Origin: Nocardioides campestrisoli
GTDB lineage: Bacteria; Actinomycetota; Actinomycetes; Propionibacteriales; Nocardioidaceae
Reading direction: 5' to 3'
Assembly: GCF_013624435.2 (NCBI RefSeq)
Contig: NZ_CP061768.1
Span: forward strand, 2,448,001 to 2,512,000
DNA: 64,000 nt
The position numbers and the translations under genes are program-made. Every line of letters starts with the position of its first letter. The first letter of the stretch is position 1. Of the stretch, positions 20,629 to 29,758 are shown piece after piece. Under the pieces are notes generated by a model. That model did not search any database and was not told the DNA's origin. It saw only the letters and a list, made by a program, of their open reading frames with translations.

Positions 20629-21054
20629 CTAGCGCGCCTCAGGACCCAGGGCGTCCAGCGCCTTGCGCAGGGCCGCGAGGTCCTCGGGCGACGCCTCCTC
20701 CACGAAGGCCACCAGCGCGGGAGCGCGCTCGGTGCTGCCGAGGTCGGCCAGGGTGTCGCGCATGAGGTCGGCGGTCATCTCGGCCCGCGTGGCCTGGGCG
20801 CGGTAGCGGTAGGCGCGACCGTCCTTCTCCTGGAGCACCAGCCCCTTGCGTGCCAACCGGTCCATCACCGTCATCACGGTGGTGTACGCGACGTCCCGGG
20901 ACTCGGCGAGCCGGCCGTGCACCTCACGCACGGTCGCCTCCTCGTCCGCCGGGAGGTCCCAGAGCACGTCCATCACCGCGCGCTCGAGATCGCCCAGGGC
21001 GGCCTTGCCCCCGGTCCTGCCTGTCGTGGTCGAGGCCTTCTTCGTCTTTCGCAC
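20629..21054 (-). CDS. blaI: BlaI/MecI/CopY-family transcriptional repressor
   Basis: 141 residues from GTG 21052-21054, right after a G-run that can act as ribosome site. A basic N-terminal tail (RKTKKASTTTGRTGGK) is followed by the BlaI winged helix: LGDLERAVMDVLWDL, TVREVHGRLAESRDVAYTTVMTVMDRLARKGL and KDGRAYRYRAQ. These dimeric repressors bind TACTAC/GTAGTA-type dyads and are removed by proteolysis by the partner M56 protease. Just upstream and divergent is cydA, and the region between them carries the dyads. In M. tuberculosis BlaI also controls the ATP synthase operon, so a link to respiration has precedent. Confidence 0.92.
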   Translation of the reverse strand: MRKTKKASTTTGRTGGKAALGDLERAVMDVLWDLPADEEATVREVHGRLAESRDVAYTTVMTVMDRLARKGLVLQEKDGRAYRYRAQATRAEMTADLMRDTLADLGSTERAPALVAFVEEASPEDLAALRKALDALGPEAR

Positions 21055-21080
21055 CCCCCGATCATGACATACGGAGCCAC

Positions 21081-21143
21081 GTAGTACTACTGTCCGCGTA
21101 CTACGCGATACGTACTACGCATGCCGTACTACATGTCGTAGTA
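21081..21143. promoter_or_regulatory. BlaI-type operator array between blaI and cydA
   Basis: Four direct copies of GTACTAC start at 21084, 21098, 21112 and 21126, an exact 14-bp period. Inverted GTAGTA elements bracket the array at 21081-21086 and 21138-21143, making a perfect 10-bp palindrome at 21081-21090 and the dyad TACTAC-N5-GTAGTA at 21127-21143. The half-site matches the TACTAC/GTAGTA core known for BlaI repressors. The array ends 58 bp before the cydA GTG and begins 27 bp from the blaI GTG, so it can control both directions. A further CCGCGG-N4-CCGCGG repeat lies at 21157-21172. Confidence 0.8.
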
Positions 21144-21201
21144 TTCGATCGCTCGGCCGCGGGACCCCGCGGTCGCTCTGGTTCAAGCAGACGGAGGCAA
21201 G

Positions 21202-22644
21202 GTGGAAGTCCTCGACATCGCACGGTGGCAGTTCGGCATCATCACCGTGTACCACTTCCTCTTCGTGCCGCTCACGATCGGCCTCACGGCCCTGATCGCC
21301 GGCATGGAGACCGCGTGGGTGCGCACCCGCAAAGAGGAGTACCTGCGCCTGACGAAGTTCTTCGGGAAGCTCTTCCTGATCAACTTCGCCCTCGGCGTGG
21401 TGACCGGCATCGTCCAGGAGTTCCAGTTCGGGATGAACTGGTCGGACTACTCGCGCTTCGTCGGGGACGTCTTCGGCGCCCCCCTCGCGATCGAGGGGCT
21501 GCTCGCCTTCTTCCTCGAGTCCACCTTCCTCGGCCTGTGGATCTTCGGCTGGGACAAGCTCCCCCGCGCCCTGCACGCCGCGTGCATGTGGCTGGTCCAC
21601 CTCGGCACGCTGGCCTCGGCGTACTTCATCCTGGCGGCCAACAGCTGGATGCAGAACCCGGTGGGCTACACCTACAACGCCGAGAACGGCCGCGCCGAGC
21701 TCATCGACTTCTGGGCGGTGATGTTCAACAAGGTCCAGCTCGTCACGTTCCCGCACGTCGTGCTCGCCGCGTACATGACCGCCGGCGCGTTCATGGCCGG
21801 CATCGGCGCCTACCTCTACATCAGCAAGCGGCACCGCGACGACCAGCCGCTCTACCGCAAGGCGATCCGGATCGGCGCGGTCACCGCGCTGGTCGCCGGC
21901 CTCGGCGTCACCGTCTCCGGGGACATCCAGGGCAAGATCATGACCGAGGTCCAGCCGATGAAGATGGCGGCCGCGGAAGCGCTCTACGACACCACCAGCA
22001 AGGCTCCGTTCTCGGTGCTCACCCTCGGCAGCCTCGACGGTTCCGACCCCAAGCACCTGATCGAGGTCCCCGGCCTGCTCTCGTTCCTGGGCACGGGCAC
22101 CTTCGACGGAGAGGTCCAGGGGATCAACCAGCTGCGCGAGCAGTACGCCGAGCAGTTCGGCCAGGACCCCGGCGCCGCCTACTACCACCCGGGCGACTAC
22201 GTGCCGGTGATCCCGGTGACCTACTGGTCCTTCCGGTTCATGATGGGCCTCGGCTTCGCCGTCGCGGCGGGCGCCGCGCTGCTGCTGTGGGCCACCAGGC
22301 GGGGACGCACCCCGTCCGGCCGCTGGCTGGCGTGGGTCGGGATCGCCCTCCCGGTCGGAGCCGTCGCGGCGAACTCGTTCGGCTGGATCTTCACCGAGAT
22401 GGGCCGCCAGCCGTGGGCCGTCTTCGGGCTGATGACCACCCAGTCGGCTGTCTCCCCCGGCGTGAGCGTCTTCGAGGCCGCCACGTCCCTGATCGTCCTG
22501 ACGCTGCTCTACGCCGCCCTCGCGGTGGTCGAGCTCGGCCTGCTGATCAAGTACATCAAGATCGGCGCCGAGCCGTTCTCCGAGCCGCCGGAGGTCCCCG
22601 TCGGCGGCGCCGACGACGACCGGCCCATGGCCTTCGCCTACTGA
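21202..22644 (+). CDS. cydA: cytochrome bd oxidase subunit I
   Basis: 480 residues from GTG 21202, with ACGGAGG at 21191-21197 as ribosome site. The first helix has WQFGIITVYHFLFVPLTIG, where His18 is the expected heme ligand. Conserved FQFGMNWSDYSRFVGD and the late NSFGWIFTEMGRQPW are CydA signatures. The loop between helices 6 and 7 is of the short Q-loop class. CydA carries the three hemes and oxidises quinol while reducing oxygen to water, giving respiration at low oxygen or under inhibition of the aa3 branch. First gene of cydA-cydB-cydDC, preceded by the BlaI-type array. Confidence 0.95.
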   Translation: MEVLDIARWQFGIITVYHFLFVPLTIGLTALIAGMETAWVRTRKEEYLRLTKFFGKLFLINFALGVVTGIVQEFQFGMNWSDYSRFVGDVFGAPLAIEGLLAFFLESTFLGLWIFGWDKLPRALHAACMWLVHLGTLASAYFILAANSWMQNPVGYTYNAENGRAELIDFWAVMFNKVQLVTFPHVVLAAYMTAGAFMAGIGAYLYISKRHRDDQPLYRKAIRIGAVTALVAGLGVTVSGDIQGKIMTEVQPMKMAAAEALYDTTSKAPFSVLTLGSLDGSDPKHLIEVPGLLSFLGTGTFDGEVQGINQLREQYAEQFGQDPGAAYYHPGDYVPVIPVTYWSFRFMMGLGFAVAAGAALLLWATRRGRTPSGRWLAWVGIALPVGAVAANSFGWIFTEMGRQPWAVFGLMTTQSAVSPGVSVFEAATSLIVLTLLYAALAVVELGLLIKYIKIGAEPFSEPPEVPVGGADDDRPMAFAY

Positions 22645-22660
22645 GGGAGAGAGAGACATC

Positions 22661-23686
22661 ATGGAGCTCACCACTGTCTGGTTCGCCCTCATCGCGATCC
22701 TCTGGATCGGCTACTTCGCCCTCGAGGGCTTCGACTTCGGGGTCGGCATGCTGCTGCCGGTCCTGGCGAAGGACGAGCGCGAACGCCGCGTCATGTACAA
22801 CTCGATCGGTCCCACCTGGGACGGCAACGAGGTCTGGGTCCTGGTGGCCGGCGGCGCGACCTTCGCCGCCTTCCCCGAGTGGTACGCCACGCTGTTCAGC
22901 GGGTTCTACCTCCCGCTGCTGCTGATCCTGGTCGCGCTGATCATCCGCAACCTCGCCTTCGAGTACCGCGGGAAGAAGGACGACGACACCTGGCGGGCCC
23001 GCTGGGACCTGGCCGCGATCGTCGGCTCCTGGCTGCCCGCGGTGCTCTGGGGCGTGGCCTTCGCCAACATCGTCGCCGGTGTGCCGATCGACGCGGAGAA
23101 GGAGTTCACCGGCACCCTGTTCACCCTGCTCAACCCGCTGGGTCTGCTGGGCGGACTGGTCACCGCCTCCCTGTTCGCCACGCACGGGGCCCTGTTCATC
23201 GCACTGAAGACCGACGGGGAGATCCGGCACCGCGCCCGGGCGCTGGCCGAGCGGCTCGGGCTGCTCTCCGCCGGGCTGGCCGTGCTCTTCATGGTCTGGA
23301 TCCAGCTCAGGACCGGCGACGTCTCCTCCGCCGTCGCCTTCGCCCTGGCCGCGCTGGCCCTGGTCGCGGCGCTGGTGATGAACCGCGCAGGCCGCGAGGG
23401 CTGGGCCTTCACCGGCACCTTCGTCACCATCGCGCTCGCGGTCGGCGGCCTGTTCCTGGCGCTGTTCCCCGACGTGATGCCGTCCACCACCGACGTGGCG
23501 TACTCGCTGACCACCACCAACGCGGCGGCCACGGCGTACACGCTCAAGGTGATGACCTGGGTCGCGGTGATCTTCACCCCGATCGTGCTGGGCTACCAGG
23601 CGTGGACCTACTGGGTCTTCCGCAAGCGGATCAGCATCGACAGCATCCCCGAGACCGTCGCCCCCGTCGTCCCGAGCGAGCGCTGA
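22661..23686 (+). CDS. cydB: cytochrome bd oxidase subunit II
   Basis: 341 residues from ATG 22661, with a GAGGGAGAGAGAG ribosome region. The N-terminal helix LWIGYFALEGFDFGVGMLLP and the block SIGPTWDGNEVWVLVAGGA are diagnostic for CydB. Eight or nine hydrophobic helices are visible. It forms the heterodimer with CydA in the inner membrane. The gene starts 16 bp after cydA and is followed after 3 bp by the fused cydDC gene, so all three are one operon. Confidence 0.95.
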   Translation: MELTTVWFALIAILWIGYFALEGFDFGVGMLLPVLAKDERERRVMYNSIGPTWDGNEVWVLVAGGATFAAFPEWYATLFSGFYLPLLLILVALIIRNLAFEYRGKKDDDTWRARWDLAAIVGSWLPAVLWGVAFANIVAGVPIDAEKEFTGTLFTLLNPLGLLGGLVTASLFATHGALFIALKTDGEIRHRARALAERLGLLSAGLAVLFMVWIQLRTGDVSSAVAFALAALALVAALVMNRAGREGWAFTGTFVTIALAVGGLFLALFPDVMPSTTDVAYSLTTTNAAATAYTLKVMTWVAVIFTPIVLGYQAWTYWVFRKRISIDSIPETVAPVVPSER

Positions 23687-23689
23687 GAC

Positions 23690-26600
23690 GTGGCGAAGCC
23701 TCTCGACCCGGCCCTCCTGCCGCACCTGCTGCCGGCCCGACGCCCTCTGGCGCTCGGCCTGGTGGCGGGGGCGGCGGGGGGCCTCCTCGCCGTCGCCCAG
23801 GCCTTCGCGGTCGGTCACCTGATCGTCCGCCTGGTCACCGGCCTGGGCGCCGACGGATGGGCCGCGGACCTCCGCGGTCCGGCGCTCGCCCTGGCCGTCG
23901 TGGTGGTCCTGCGAGCCGTCGCCTCGTACGTCGTGGACGTGACGGGCGCCCGCGCCGCCGCCGTGGTCTCGAGCACGCTGCGGCGCCGGCTGCTGGAGGC
24001 GGCCGCCCGCACCGAGCCGACGGCGCTCTCGCGGCACCGGACCGGGGAGCTCACCGCGCTGGCGACCCGCGGCACGGCCGCGGTCGAGCCGTACCTCACG
24101 CGCTACCTGCCGTCGCTGGTCCTGGCCGCCGTCCTGCCGGCCGCCACGGTGGCCACGATCTTCTGGCTCGACTGGCTCTCCGGCCTGATCGTGCTGATCA
24201 CCCTTCCACTGGTGCCGGTCTTCGCGATCCTGATCGGCCTCAACACCCAGGACCGCGCCGACCGCCAGTGGCGCCAGCTCTCCGCCCTCTCGGGCCACTT
24301 CCTCGACGTCGTCCGCGGGCTGCCGACCCTGGTGGCGCACCGCCGGGCCGGCGCCCAGAGCCGCTCGATCCGGTCCATCACCGACCGCTACCGGCGCGCC
24401 ACGCTCGACACCCTCAAGATCGCGTTCGCCTCCTCAGCCGCGCTCGAGCTCATCGCCACCCTCTCCGTCGCCCTGGTCGCCGTGGCGGTGGGCCTGCGGC
24501 TCGCCGCCTCCGGGCTCGACTTCGAGACCGCGCTGATCGTGCTGCTGCTGGCGCCCGAGGCCTACTGGCCGCTGCGCCGGGTCGGGGCGGAGTTCCACGC
24601 CGCCGCCGAGGGCACGGCCACCTTCCAGGCCGCGACCGAGGTGCTCGACGCCGCTCCCCCGGCCGACGACGCCGGTGCCGCGCCGCTGACCGGCCCGGTC
24701 CTCCTGGCCGCCCGCGGCCTCACCTTCACCTACCCCGGGCGCGAGCGCCCCGCCCTGGACTCGCTCGACCTGACGCTGCCGCGCACCGGCCTGGTGGCCG
24801 TGGCCGGGCCGTCGGGCGGCGGCAAGTCCACCCTGCTGGCGCTGCTCGCCGGCGAGCTCCGTCCCTCCCGGGGCGAGGTCCTGGTCGACGGCCGCGACCT
24901 GGCGCGGATGCCCGGCGCCGCCTGGCGCGCGACTCTCGCCACCGCCCCCCAGCGGCCGTGGCTGACCGCCGGGACGATCGCGGAGAACCTGCGCGTCGGG
25001 CGGCCCGGAGCCGACGACTCGGCCCTGTGGGCCGCGCTCGCCTCCGTCGACCTGGACGAGGTGGTCGCCGCGCTGCCGGCCGGCCTGAGCACCCCCCTCG
25101 GCGAGGACGGGGCCGGCCTCTCGGCCGGCCAGCGCGCCCGGCTGGGACTCGCCCGGGTGGTGCTCGCCGACCGCCCCGTCGTCCTGCTCGACGAGCCCAG
25201 CGCCCACCTCGACGACGCCACCGAGGCCGTCCTGATGCGCACGCTGGTCACCCTGGCCGAGCACGCGCTCGTTGTCGTGGTCGCCCACCGGCCGGCCGTG
25301 CTCGAGGTCGCCGACCAGGTCGTGCGGGTCGAGCCCGCCGCCGCCCGCGCTGCCGGGGAGCTGCCCGCCGGGCCCGCCGCGGCGAGCTGCGCCGCGCCTG
25401 ACGGGACGCCCGTGACGGGCACGAGCACCGGGACGGCCTCGCCCGCCCGGAACGGCGTCCGGTCCGCCGACGCGCTGCCCGAGACGGTCCCCTCCCGGTT
25501 CGGCCTGCGCACCGGCACCGCCCTGGGCGCCCTGTCGGTCGCCTCCGGGGTCGCCCTCACCGCCACCGCGGCCTGGCTGATCACCCGGGCCTCGGAGCAT
25601 CCTCCGGTGCTGATGCTGATGATCGCCATCGTCGGCGTCCGGACCTTCGGCATCGCCCGGCCGGTGCTGCGCTACGCCGAGCGGCTGGTCAGCCACGACG
25701 CCGCGCTGCGGCTCCTCGCCGAGCGCCGGGCCCAGGTCTACGACGCGCTCGTCCCGCTGGTGCCCGGACGGCTCGGCCTGCGCCGGGGCGACCTGCTGGC
25801 CAGCGTCGTCGACGACGTGGACGCGTTGGTCGACGAGCAGCTCCGGGTGCGCCAGCCCCGGTGGACCGCGCTGCTGGTCAGTCTGCTCGCCGTCGGCCTG
25901 GCCACCTGGGCCCACCCGGTCGGCGGAGCGGTGGTCGCGCTCACCTGCCTGGTCGCGGCCGGCGGGCACCTGGTCGCGATGCGCGGGGTCCGCCGCGCCG
26001 AGCCACGGTTCGTCCGGGCTCGCGGCGAGGTGGCCACCCGGGTGGAGGGAGTGCTGCACAGCGTGCGGCAGCTCGAGCTCTGGCAGGCCACCGCCGCCGC
26101 GCTGGACCGCGTCGACGCGGCAGGCGCCGATCTGGGTGCGGCCGGCACGCGTTCCGTCGCGGCGACCGCCCGGGCACGCGCGCTGGTCGCCGTCGCCTGC
26201 GGGACCGCTCCCCTGGTGATGGCCGGCCTGCTGGCCGGGGCGCTCCGGGACGCGCAGCTCTCGCCCGCCATGGCGGCCCTGCTGGTGATGCTGCCGCTCG
26301 CGCTGGTCGACGTCTTCACCCCGCTGGCCGACGCCGGCGCCGTGGCGGTGCGCACCCGCGCCGCCGCCGAGCGCCTGGACCGGCTCACCGACCAGGTGCC
26401 GGCGGTCCAGGTCGACCCGGAGCCGCTCCCGTTCCCCGACGTCGACCACCCCGCGGGGGCCCTGGACCGGGTCGGCGCGGGCTGGGGCGAGCGCGACGTG
26501 GTCACCGACCTCAGCCTGGACCTGGAGCCCGGTCGCCGGGTCGGCCTGGTCGGCCCGAGCGGCACGGGGAAGTCGACGGTGGCGGCCCTGCTCCTGCGCT

Positions 26601-27205
26601 TCCTCGACCCCACCGCGGGCGAGGTGCGCTGGGAGGGCGTCGCCGCCCGGCGCCTCTCGCCCGACGACGTCCGGGCGCGCGTCGGCCTGGTCGACGACGA
26701 CCCGTACGTCTTCGGCACCACGGTGGCGGAGAACGTCAGGCTCGCCCGGCCCTCCGCGGACGACGCGGAGGTGCGCGCCGCCCTGGGCAGGGCGCACCTG
26801 GGCGACTGGGTGGACTCGCTGCCCGAGGGCATGGCGACGATGGTCGGCGACGGCCACGCGCACGTCTCGGGCGGGGAACGGGCGCGCCTGGCGCTGGCCC
26901 GTGCCATCCTCGCCGACCAGCCGGTCCTGGTGCTGGACGAGCCGACCGCTCACCTCGACGCCGACACCGCGCGCGCGGTGACCGAGGAGCTCCTCGAGCA
27001 CTCGCACCGCACGGTGCTGTGGATCACCCACGGCACGATCGGCCTGGACGCCATGGACACCGTGGTGACCCTGCGTGGTTCGTCGGCGGCGCGGCTCAGG
27101 CCTCGATCACCACGGGGACGATCATCGGGCGGCGACGGTGCGCCTTGCTCACCCAGCGCCCCACGACCCGGCGTACCGTCTGCTGGAGCTGGTAGGAGTC
27201 GGTGA
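23690..27205 (+). CDS. cydDC: fused CydD-CydC ABC transporter for cytochrome bd assembly
   Basis: 1171 residues from GTG 23690, about the sum of CydD and CydC. First half: six-helix ABC domain, Walker A GPSGGGKST (near 373), signature LSAGQRARL, Walker B VVLLDEPSAHLD. A Pro/Ala linker (about 555-600) joins the second half: ABC membrane domain, Walker A GPSGTGKST (near 954), signature VSGGERARL, Walker B LVLDEPTAHLD and H-loop WITHGT. CydDC exports or handles thiols and heme and is needed for bd assembly; actinobacteria often fuse the halves. The frame reads 110 bp into the convergent rnj gene, giving an Arg/Ser/Pro tail of about 40 residues that is probably not conserved. Confidence 0.93.
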   Translation: MAKPLDPALLPHLLPARRPLALGLVAGAAGGLLAVAQAFAVGHLIVRLVTGLGADGWAADLRGPALALAVVVVLRAVASYVVDVTGARAAAVVSSTLRRRLLEAAARTEPTALSRHRTGELTALATRGTAAVEPYLTRYLPSLVLAAVLPAATVATIFWLDWLSGLIVLITLPLVPVFAILIGLNTQDRADRQWRQLSALSGHFLDVVRGLPTLVAHRRAGAQSRSIRSITDRYRRATLDTLKIAFASSAALELIATLSVALVAVAVGLRLAASGLDFETALIVLLLAPEAYWPLRRVGAEFHAAAEGTATFQAATEVLDAAPPADDAGAAPLTGPVLLAARGLTFTYPGRERPALDSLDLTLPRTGLVAVAGPSGGGKSTLLALLAGELRPSRGEVLVDGRDLARMPGAAWRATLATAPQRPWLTAGTIAENLRVGRPGADDSALWAALASVDLDEVVAALPAGLSTPLGEDGAGLSAGQRARLGLARVVLADRPVVLLDEPSAHLDDATEAVLMRTLVTLAEHALVVVVAHRPAVLEVADQVVRVEPAAARAAGELPAGPAAASCAAPDGTPVTGTSTGTASPARNGVRSADALPETVPSRFGLRTGTALGALSVASGVALTATAAWLITRASEHPPVLMLMIAIVGVRTFGIARPVLRYAERLVSHDAALRLLAERRAQVYDALVPLVPGRLGLRRGDLLASVVDDVDALVDEQLRVRQPRWTALLVSLLAVGLATWAHPVGGAVVALTCLVAAGGHLVAMRGVRRAEPRFVRARGEVATRVEGVLHSVRQLELWQATAAALDRVDAAGADLGAAGTRSVAATARARALVAVACGTAPLVMAGLLAGALRDAQLSPAMAALLVMLPLALVDVFTPLADAGAVAVRTRAAAERLDRLTDQVPAVQVDPEPLPFPDVDHPAGALDRVGAGWGERDVVTDLSLDLEPGRRVGLVGPSGTGKSTVAALLLRFLDPTAGEVRWEGVAARRLSPDDVRARVGLVDDDPYVFGTTVAENVRLARPSADDAEVRAALGRAHLGDWVDSLPEGMATMVGDGHAHVSGGERARLALARAILADQPVLVLDEPTAHLDADTARAVTEELLEHSHRTVLWITHGTIGLDAMDTVVTLRGSSAARLRPRSPRGRSSGGDGAPCSPSAPRPGVPSAGAGRSR

Positions 27206-28787
27206 CCCCGTCGGAGACCGCCCGGTCCAGCGCGTCGACGATCGCGGGCTTGACCTCGTCGAAGGTGGAGTCGTCCTCGGCGAAGCCACGGGCGTGGATC
27301 TCGGGACCGCCGGAGACCTTCCCGGTCACCGAGTCGACCACCACGATCACCGAGATGAACCCCTCCTCCCCCAGGATCCGTCGGTCCTTGAGCGAGGCCT
27401 CGGTGAGGTCGCCGATCGAGGCGCCGTCGACGAAGACGTAGCCGCACTCCACCTTGCCCGCGACGCTGACGGCGCCGTCGACCAGGTCGACGACCACCCC
27501 GTCCTCGGCGACCACCACGTGCTCGGCCGGCACGCCCGTGGCCCGGGCCAGGGCGGCGTTGGCGTGCATGTGCCGGATCTCGCCGTGCACCGGCAGCACG
27601 TTGCGCGGCCTCACGATGTTGTAGCAGTAGAGCAGCTCGCCGGCGCTGGCGTGCCCGGAGACGTGGACCAGCGCGTTGCCCTTGTGCACGACGTTCGCGC
27701 CCCAGCGCGCCAGCCCGTTGATCACCCGGAAGACGGCGTTCTCGTTGCCGGGGATCAGCGAGGAGGCGAGCACGACGGTGTCGCCCTCCTCCAGGTGGAC
27801 GAAGCTGTGGCTGCGCTGGGCGATCCGGCTCAGCGCCGACAGCGGCTCGCCCTGGGAACCGGTGGAGATGAGCACCTGGCGCTCCGGCGGCAGTGCGGCC
27901 AGCTCCTTGACGTCGACCAGCACGCCGGGCGGCACGGTCAGGTAGCCCAGGTCCTGGGCGATCTGCATGTTGCGCACCATCGACCGCCCGACGTAGGCGA
28001 CCTTCCGGTCGTGCGCCACCGCGGCGTCGAGCGCCTGCTGGACCCGGTGCACGTGGGAGGCGAAGCAGGCGACGATGATCCGCTTCTCGCTGGCGTGGAA
28101 GACCCGGTCCAGGACCGGGCCGATCTCGCGCTCGTGGGTGGTGAAGCCCGGCACCTCGGCGTTGGTGGAGTCGGTGAGGAAGAGGTCGACCCCCTCCTCC
28201 CCCAGCCGGGCGAAGGCGCGCAGGTCGGTGACCCGGCCGTCGAGCGGCAGCTGGTCCATCTTGAAGTCGCCGGTGTGCAGCACCAGCTGGCCCCCGGCCC
28301 GGATCGCCACGGCGAGCGCGTCGGGGATGGAGTGGTTGACCGCGACGAACTCCAGCTCGAACGGGCCGAAGGAGAGCCGGTCCCCCTCGCGCACCCGGTG
28401 GTGCACCGTCTCCCTGAGCCGGTGCTCGCGCAGCTTGGAGCCGAGCAGCGCCAGGGTCAGCTCGGAGCCGACCAGCGGGATGTCGCCGCGCTCGCGCAGC
28501 AGGTACGGCGTCGCCCCGATGTGGTCCTCGTGCCCGTGCGTCAGCACCAGCGCCTCGACCTGGTCCAGGCGGTCCCGGATCGGGGCGAAGTCGGGAAGGA
28601 TCAGGTCGACGCCGGGGTGGTTCTCCTCGGGGAAGAGCACCCCGCAGTCGACGATCAGCAGACGGTCCTCGTGCTCGAAGACCGTCATGTTGCGCCCGAC
28701 CTCGCCCAGGCCGCCGAGCGGGATGACGCGGAGTCCTCCCGGGGTCAGCGGCGCAGGGGTCGTCAGCTCGGGGTGCGGGTGGGACAT
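27096..28787 (-). CDS. rnj: ribonuclease J
   Basis: 563 residues from ATG 28785-28787. The metallo-beta-lactamase motif THGHEDHIG (83-91) supplies the zinc ligands. GGLGEVGRNM near the N-terminus and the beta-CASP segments SGHAS and VHGEIRHMHANA are RNase J signatures. The enzyme has endonuclease and 5'-3' exonuclease activity in mRNA turnover and rRNA maturation. The gene lies 8 bp downstream of dapA on the same strand, the dapA-rnj pair typical of actinobacteria. Its 3' end overlaps the cydDC frame by 110 bp. Confidence 0.95.
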   Translation of the reverse strand: MSHPHPELTTPAPLTPGGLRVIPLGGLGEVGRNMTVFEHEDRLLIVDCGVLFPEENHPGVDLILPDFAPIRDRLDQVEALVLTHGHEDHIGATPYLLRERGDIPLVGSELTLALLGSKLREHRLRETVHHRVREGDRLSFGPFELEFVAVNHSIPDALAVAIRAGGQLVLHTGDFKMDQLPLDGRVTDLRAFARLGEEGVDLFLTDSTNAEVPGFTTHEREIGPVLDRVFHASEKRIIVACFASHVHRVQQALDAAVAHDRKVAYVGRSMVRNMQIAQDLGYLTVPPGVLVDVKELAALPPERQVLISTGSQGEPLSALSRIAQRSHSFVHLEEGDTVVLASSLIPGNENAVFRVINGLARWGANVVHKGNALVHVSGHASAGELLYCYNIVRPRNVLPVHGEIRHMHANAALARATGVPAEHVVVAEDGVVVDLVDGAVSVAGKVECGYVFVDGASIGDLTEASLKDRRILGEEGFISVIVVVDSVTGKVSGGPEIHARGFAEDDSTFDEVKPAIVDALDRAVSDGVTDSYQLQQTVRRVVGRWVSKAHRRRPMIVPVVIEA

Positions 28788-28795
28788 GCGTCTCC

Positions 28796-29692
28796 TCAGA
28801 TCAAGCCGGCTGCGCCCAGACCCTCGCGCAGCGCGGCGTACTCGTCGTCGTCCAGCTCGACCAGCGGCCCGCGGACGTGTCGGTTCTCCAGCACGCCCTG
28901 CAGCTGGAGCGCGGCCTTGGCGGTGGTGGCGCCGTAGTTGGGCACCCCCATCACCGCCTCGAAGGCCGGGATGAGCCGGTTGAAGGTGGCCAGCGCCGTG
29001 GCATGGTCGCCGGAGAGGAAGCTCTCGATCATGCCGGCGAGCTCACGGCCCGCGACGTGACCGACGACCGAGACCAGCCCGCAGCCCCCGTGCGCCAGGA
29101 AGCCCAGGGTGGCCACGTCGTCACCGGAGTAGACCGCGTAGCCCATCTGGGCGAGCCTGCTGGCCCGGACCAGGTCGCCGAGCGCGTCCTTGATCGCCAC
29201 GACCTGCGGCCAGGTGATCGCCTCGGCCAGCGTCTCGGTCGCGATCGGCAGGCCGGTGCGACCGGGCACGTCGTAGAGCATCACCGGCAGGTCGGTGGCC
29301 TCGGCGACCGAGCGGAAGTGGTGCAGCACGCCGCGTTGCGACGGCTTGTTGTAGTACGGCGTGACCAGCAGCACCCCGTCGACGTCGAGCTTCGCCGCGT
29401 TGCGCGCGAGCTCGACCGAGTGCGCGGTCGAGTTGGTGCCGACCCCGGCGATCACCGTGGCCCGGTCTCCGACCGCCCCGCGCACGGCGCGCAGGATCTC
29501 GGCGTCCTCCTCCACGGTGGTGGTCGGCGACTCCCCGGTGGTCCCGGAGACCACCACCCCGTCGTTGCCGTGCTCGACCAGGTGCGCGGCGATCCGGGCG
29601 GTGCCGTCCAGGTCGACGCTGCCGTCGTCCTTGAACGCGGTCGCCATCGCGGTGAGCATGCGGCCGAAGGGGGCGGCGGGAGCGCTGGTCAT
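28796..29692 (-). CDS. dapA: 4-hydroxy-tetrahydrodipicolinate synthase
   Basis: 298 residues from ATG 29690-29692. The pyruvate-binding GTTGES is at 50-55, catalytic Tyr140 is in VMLYDVPGRTG, and the Schiff-base Lys168 is in VVAIKDALGD. YYNKPSQRG is also conserved. The enzyme condenses pyruvate with aspartate semialdehyde, the first committed step to diaminopimelate and lysine, so it serves cell-wall synthesis. It precedes rnj by 8 bp in the same operon. No frame or residue anomaly seen. Confidence 0.95.
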   Translation of the reverse strand: MTSAPAAPFGRMLTAMATAFKDDGSVDLDGTARIAAHLVEHGNDGVVVSGTTGESPTTTVEEDAEILRAVRGAVGDRATVIAGVGTNSTAHSVELARNAAKLDVDGVLLVTPYYNKPSQRGVLHHFRSVAEATDLPVMLYDVPGRTGLPIATETLAEAITWPQVVAIKDALGDLVRASRLAQMGYAVYSGDDVATLGFLAHGGCGLVSVVGHVAGRELAGMIESFLSGDHATALATFNRLIPAFEAVMGVPNYGATTAKAALQLQGVLENRHVRGPLVELDDDEYAALREGLGAAGLI

Positions 29693-29758
29693 GACGGCTA
29701 GGTTACTGCCCCCGCCGGGCCTGCCCGCGCCCGGTGAGGAGCGACGGGCAGGCGACCC

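Noticed and set aside
21055..21201. A Rex-type (NADH-responsive) site before cydA
   Set aside because: No TTGTG-N8-CACAA-like sequence was found; the only strong pattern is the GTACTAC array.
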